Below, piece after piece: positions 59,375 through 64,000 of a stretch of DNA of 64,000 bases; the first letter of the stretch is position 1; each line of letters begins with the position of its first letter. The DNA comes from Rhexocercosporidium sp. MPI-PUGE-AT-0058 (Eukaryota; Ascomycota; Leotiomycetes; Helotiales). The position numbers and the translations under genes were made by a program. The notes beneath the pieces are model-generated. The model searched no databases. It saw only the letters and a program-made list of their open reading frames with translations, and had not been told where the DNA came from. The stretch is from assembly GCA_020746875.1 (NCBI GenBank), contig JAGTJL010000023.1, forward strand, positions 744,001 through 808,000, in the 5' to 3' direction.

Positions 59375-59561
59375 TATAATATAAAAGTAAATTAAAGCAC
59401 TGCGAACAATTATAATTAAATTAAAAGGAATTAATTATTATTCTAAAAGCTCCGAGAATCAGGAGAAAATAATTATTCTCCTGAAAGCGGTGTACAGTAG
59501 CAGAACCTAATTAGGTCACGTGCAGTGCCAAGAGAGCAGCTGCCCGTGCCTATACAATAAT
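59375..59561 (-). repeat. 5' LTR of copia family B, second copy
   Basis: Matches 22411-22594; the terminal CGAC before A is missing (TATACAATAA instead of TATACGACA), so the extreme end is deleted. Confidence 0.75.
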
Positions 59562-59589
59562 TAATAAATCGAAAGATTAAGTAAATTGA

Positions 59590-60040
59590 GGTATATTAAC
59601 TAATTATAATAGCCTGCCGCCGCCCCTCGCCTTCCTTCTCGCCGTCGCCCTTGTACTCCTTCTTTTGCGCCTTTTCCTGCCGCCCTTGCCGCTCCCGCCC
59701 GCTAGCGTGCTAAGGCAGGTATTAATAAGAAAGTCCTCTGCTCGGCATAGGTTAAAGCTACTTTAAAAAATAACTTTTTTATTAATATTATTAAAATATT
59801 ATTGATTCGGCTTAATACTTTTGGTATCATAGCCAGAATTATAATTATATCAATCTTATCGGACTCTCGCCCTCCGCTTAATTCTCTTACTTATTCGGGT
59901 TGGTGCTGGTGCTAGTGCTAATGTTATTAGTGTTAATATTATTACTAATAATATAGGCGCCCGCCGCCGCCGTATTAAGGAGTTGCTAATAAAGCTAATA
60001 GATTTATCAATAATTTAATTCGCGATTTAATAACGGCTTA
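59590..60040 (+). other. Pro/Ala/Arg-rich coding-like patch
   Basis: A GC-rich stretch (59611-59720) reads PAAAPRLPSRRRPCTPS and AALAAPAR before a TAG. A second patch (59900-60020) reads VGAGASANVISVNIIT and GARRRRIKELLIK before TAA. Its position beside a copia-B LTR and its composition resemble 5141-5935. Could be a related decayed gene or captured flank. Confidence 0.3.
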
Positions 60041-60092
60041 AAAAGGTATGCTTTTAAAATTATAATTTCTGATCTTATACGTAACTTAAGAA

Positions 60093-60482
60093 TGAAAGAA
60101 AGAGATTTGGTATGAATAATGATTCCATTACTTCGGGGGAAACTAGGTCTATATAACTACTTTTAGGCGCTAAGCTATTTAGCTCTCGCATCGGCTATTT
60201 GCTCTCGCATCGGTTATTAGCTTTGTATTGAAACTAGCTTTGTTTTAGAATTAGCTTTATATTAAGACTAGCTTTATATCAAGACTAGCTTTATATTACT
60301 AAAGCTTCCGAAAGCCACTGTTTTAGCTCTGAATAACCTTTTACCGGAAACTTAAAGCTTCCGAGGTTCAAAGCACGGAAGCCGGAGCTTTATGCGAAGC
60401 TGGAGCTTTATGCAAAGGTAGTTGAGTTATGGAAAGGTATGCTTTATACCGAATACGGTAATATGCTTAATATAATCTTATA
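60093..60482 (-). mobile_element. Solo LTR, 390 bp, TSD AAGAA
   Basis: TGAAAGAAAGAG left end, TAATCTTATA right end, perfect AAGAA duplications (60088-60092; 60483-60487). Contains four ACTAGCTTT units and one CTTCCGAGGTTCAAAGCACG block. Confidence 0.9.
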
Positions 60483-60487
60483 AAGAA

Positions 60488-61544
60488 CTGGCCCTTTTAT
60501 ACTTACTTACGTTAATTTAATTATAACTTCGGCCGGAATAAAATTCTTGCCTTTTAATAAATTAAAAAAAATATGTACTTTACGTAATTATATTAACCTA
60601 AAAAATACTTAAAAAATATAAAAGAAAATAAGAAAATATATTCATAATAAAGTATAAGCTTTAATTAAGCTTTTTTACCGACGCTTTAACGTTTATAAAT
60701 TAAGTAATATAATAAAAGTCTTAAAATTTTGTCGTAAAAGGTTTTAATAAGGTTATTAGCGTATATTTTGCTTATAAGCAAGTATAACCTTAAAACTTCC
60801 TTTTTGGTATTTTTAGCGTAATTATATATATTGAATATTAACGTATTTAAGCTTAGTCGATATACGCTAGTTTTTATTAATTATTATAGAAAATATTCTA
60901 AAAGCACTTTATATTAAGGTATATCTTCGCAAAGAGCTTTTGTAATATTATAATTATTTTTGTAATTCGCTTTACCCTTAAGAGCTTAACTTCGGTTATC
61001 GAAGTAATAATTATATTTTATCTAATTATTATTTAAAATATAATGCCCCCGAACAAAATAATAATTAGCCTTTATACAAAACGCCTAATTTTTAAATTAT
61101 CTACGAAAGAAGTATTAGAAGCTATTATAAGTTACGTTTCGCGATCTTAACGATTATAAATAATACTTAAAAAGCGTATATTAAAAAAGTCGCAAATAAT
61201 TTAATCTCTAGCTTATAAATACTTTTAACTTAGGTTCGTTAAGAAATACAATAATTATAAAGCTGCAAAAGTTATATCTGATTTAAATATAACAGCTATA
61301 TATAATATAAAACCGATTTGCTCTTAATATTCTTTAATTTAATTTACAATTGCTTTAACGGTATTCTTAATTAAATCGTAATATAATAAAAGAATACTCG
61401 AGTAATTATTATCTGCTGAATTAAAATTTTAAGCTACTTTTTTTATATACGTATTATAAATAAGCGTAATTATCTTCGCATATTTATTACGTATAATTCG
61501 TACTTCTAAGAATTATTTTATATTTCTTATTATCGTTTTAACTG
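60488..61544. other. AT-rich RIP desert, no gene seen
   Basis: Stop-dense in all frames; no repeats or motifs recognised. Confidence 0.5.
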
Positions 61545-61694
61545 CTTTTCCATGCATATACCTGGAGGCGCCGTAACCGAAGCCTAGTATTGGAGCTGCT
61601 AAGCCCTGAAAGTAATTAGATCGGCGTTAGCCAGTGCCTTATACCTTAAAGCGATAGCGCTCACATGCCGAAGGAGATGTGCATGTATGTAATG

Positions 61695-61920
61695 GTCTGT
61701 GCTCTTAGCGCTGATTGCGTAATCACTGTCCTCATAAAGACAGTGAGGGGGAAGAGGTAATCTTCCTTCCTTAGTAATTAGCTTCTATATAAATTTAAAT
61801 ATTATTAGCGAGTTTATAGCGCTTCTCTAGTTATTTTATTATGTTATAATTATCTTAGCGTATTAGTAATTATTATATTTTAATTATTATTCTTTTATCG
61901 TTAGCTTAATTATTATATAA
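61695..61920 (+). repeat. Candidate 5' LTR of the right-end gypsy element
   Basis: A GC-richer segment from TGTAATGGTCTG, with ACTGTCCTCATAAAGACAGT (a hairpin-like inverted repeat), a TATATAAATTTAAATA TATA-like box (about 61787) and then AT-rich DNA leading into gag. The right edge is not defined and the 3' LTR is outside the window. Confidence 0.35.
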
Positions 61921-61959
61921 TAGTTTAAATTAAAGGATTATTAACGACAGCCTTAAGTC

Positions 61960-64000
61960 GATAAGGACAACGATCGAATACCCCGGGATATTAAGGAATC
62001 GCTGGAGATACGTTAGCAAATAATATTACCGCGATGTAAGAATAACTTCGGGCTCTTAAGAAGCGGAATAATATCCTCGACAGCCTTATCGCTGAGCATC
62101 GTCAAATATACAACGACGATTTTACGTAATATTCTCTTAAAATAATAGCGAGAGCTTAACTCTTTTAATTTATTAAATTAAAGACTTCTACGGACAACGG
62201 AGGCAATATAAGAAGCCCCTTAATAGTAGTCGACGAACCTCGAGCTTTACGTTAAGAGAAGGGCAAATATATAACCCCCTTAGAATATAAAGGAAAGAGT
62301 TACCGAGAACTCATAGAGTATTTATAAGCTTATAACCGTGTTTTTAACTACGATTTTAAAGAATTCCCAACCGATATAATTAAGATTAAATAAGCGGTAA
62401 TACTACTTCGTAAAGAATTAGTAAATGCTTAAGAAAGATTTAAAAAGCAAACCCTAAAGAAACTTAATATAATAACTTAAGAAAATTATAAAGAGTTTTT
62501 GGAAAATCTTTAGTTATTCCTCGTCTTAAAAAGGGTAATTAATTTTTAGGCTTATGAAATAGCCCGATAAAGAGTTAGCTAATTTATTTATAAATTCATT
62601 AATTACTTAAAAGGATTAAAGGAATACCTCGAGCTTTTTATAAAGCGCTAACTATAAGATATTCTCTTTAATAAAATTCGGCTTAAAATATGCCAAAAGA
62701 TTGTCGAAAGTGAATAAGTTAATAAATTATAAACTTATAAAGAAGTCATTTCCGCTATCGCTCTTTAAGAAACTTATAATTTAACGAAAGGAAATAATAA
62801 AAGGTAAAGAAAATTAAAAAATAAAAAAGAGAAACCTTTTTATAAGCTTTTACGAAAAGTTAGCGAAAGGCGAGACAATTCCTGGCTAGAGCGATTTAAT
62901 AAAGTTAACTTAAATAAAATCCTAATTAAAAAAAGTAAAAAAGGAAGTTATAAGTCGAAAGTCGAATGCTACTTATGCTATAAACTCGGCTATTACGTTA
63001 ATAAATACTTAAAGACCGATGCCGGCAAGTCTAAAGATAAACGCTAAAAGAGCGCCTAACTTGCGGTAGCCTTTACGTCTTTATTAAAATCGATAAGTAA
63101 AAGGATGGAAATTTAACTGAAAATCTTGTCGAGTAAAGAATAGAAGACGTTAATAGCCTTAATTAATAATAGAGCGGAAGACAATTTTGTCTCGAGGCTT
63201 ATAATAAAGGAGTGTAATTTATAACTCACCGGCGAAGAATTAAAGATATTTTAGACCCTTTTTAGTAATAAAAGTGTCGTTTACGGTATAACTTTTACTT
63301 AAGTAGAAATTATAAATATATTTAAATAAATAAAGCTGGATATACTCCGGCTAAGAGTCATTAATATGCCGGGTGTAGACCTAATTTTAGGATGGCCTTA
63401 GCTAAAAGAAATCAATTCTTAAATTAGTTTTAAGACTAAATAATAAAAATATTTATACCGATTAAATAATATTTATAATTTTAATATTATAAAACTTAAG
63501 GAGTTTATATAAGTTATTAATAAAAAAGAGTCGCCCGCGTACGCTATAATGCTTAACCTTAATATTATACGCTTATTAAACGCCGATAATATATTTATTA
63601 TTTTATAATAATATTATAAATTTAAAAACGTTTTTTTAAAAGAAAAAGGAAATAAGTTACCCTCGTTATAAGGTCGTTAATATACTATTAACCTAGAACC
63701 GGGTGCGAAGCCCTTATACTCTTTAATTTATAACCTCTTCGAGACGGAACTAGAGGTTCTCTAGAGCTACTTTAAATCTTTTAAAGCTAAAGGATAAATA
63801 AGAAAAAATAAGAGCTTAACTAGAGCTTTTATTTTATTTATAATAAAAAAAGATAGTGGCCTTCGACTATATATTGATTACAAGACTTTAAATTAAATTA
63901 CGATTAAGAATCGATACCCCCTATTATTAATTAGCGAGACGTTAAATAGACTTTAGGACGCAAAGATTTTTATTAATTTAAATTTATAAAATGTATATTA
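61960..64000 (+). pseudogene. Ty3/gypsy gag-pol start, RIP-decayed, cut by window end
   Basis: Gag: LEYKGKSYRELIEYL (about 62281-62325) with DFKEFPTDIIKIK and a helical capsid-like region containing YLKGLKEYLELF (about 62610-62645). The zinc knuckle reads ECYLC-YKLG-Y-YVNK-Y (62965-63010), again CCHC with His and last Cys changed to Tyr. Protease: ALINNRAEDNFVS (about 63155-63195), where the catalytic DSG would have become NNR by G-to-A changes. RT: KKDSGLRLYIDYKTLN (about 63848-63895), then NRYPLLLISETLNRL (about 63912-63956), running off the window. Different family from the 10066-16791 element. Confidence 0.7.

Overview
The window is from a filamentous ascomycete (Pezizomycotina). Its genes carry short introns (46-92 nt) with CTRAY-type branch sites. 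They include a Zn2Cys6 regulator, a multi-exon GH27 alpha-galactosidase and an MFS sugar permease. Most of the window is AT-rich transposon wreckage in which CpA/TpG has become TpA, the signature of repeat-induced point mutation (RIP). No species can be named from this alone. All repeats were compared by eye; no search or alignment was run.

Layout. 1-1010: RIP-decayed PiggyBac-like transposase, interrupted by a 160-bp solo LTR. 1290-7447: decayed repeats, including one unusually long stop-free stretch at 5489-5932. 7570-18190: a Ty1/copia element on the minus strand, split inside integrase by a complete Ty3/gypsy element (10066-16791) with GCTAT target duplications. 18191-22594: an LTR copy and a second copia family. 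22595-34201: a GC-richer island with a broken secreted LysM/CBM18 chitin-binding gene, a small hypothetical gene, three short LTR/MITE-like insertions, a degraded basic-protein gene and an apparently intact aminoglycoside-nucleotidyltransferase-like gene. 34204-36398: a complete but mutated Tc1/mariner element with 37-bp inverted repeats. 37022-45199: an 8.2-kb LTR element that splits an older coding sequence. 45560-52444: the functional heart of the window. 53800-64000: more wreckage (mariner, a 196-bp LTR, a second copia-B copy, a solo LTR) and the start of another gypsy element cut by the window end.

Genes working together. The Zn2Cys6 regulator (47484-45794, minus), the secreted alpha-galactosidase (49779-47941, minus) and the alpha-glucoside/sugar permease (50545-52444, plus) are adjacent. 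The hydrolase and permease diverge from one 765-bp intergenic region that contains CreA-type sites and a GGCGGGAAA tandem repeat. This suggests a small alpha-galactoside utilisation cluster (outside hydrolysis, uptake, local control) sitting between RIP-scarred transposon blocks. All three reading frames can be spliced without a stop.

The most informative sequence-level results are insertion events with exact target duplications: CCGAG, GCTAT, TTAAC, TAATT, TGGTC, GGAGG, AAGAA and TA. In three of them, removing the insert rejoins an interrupted reading frame.
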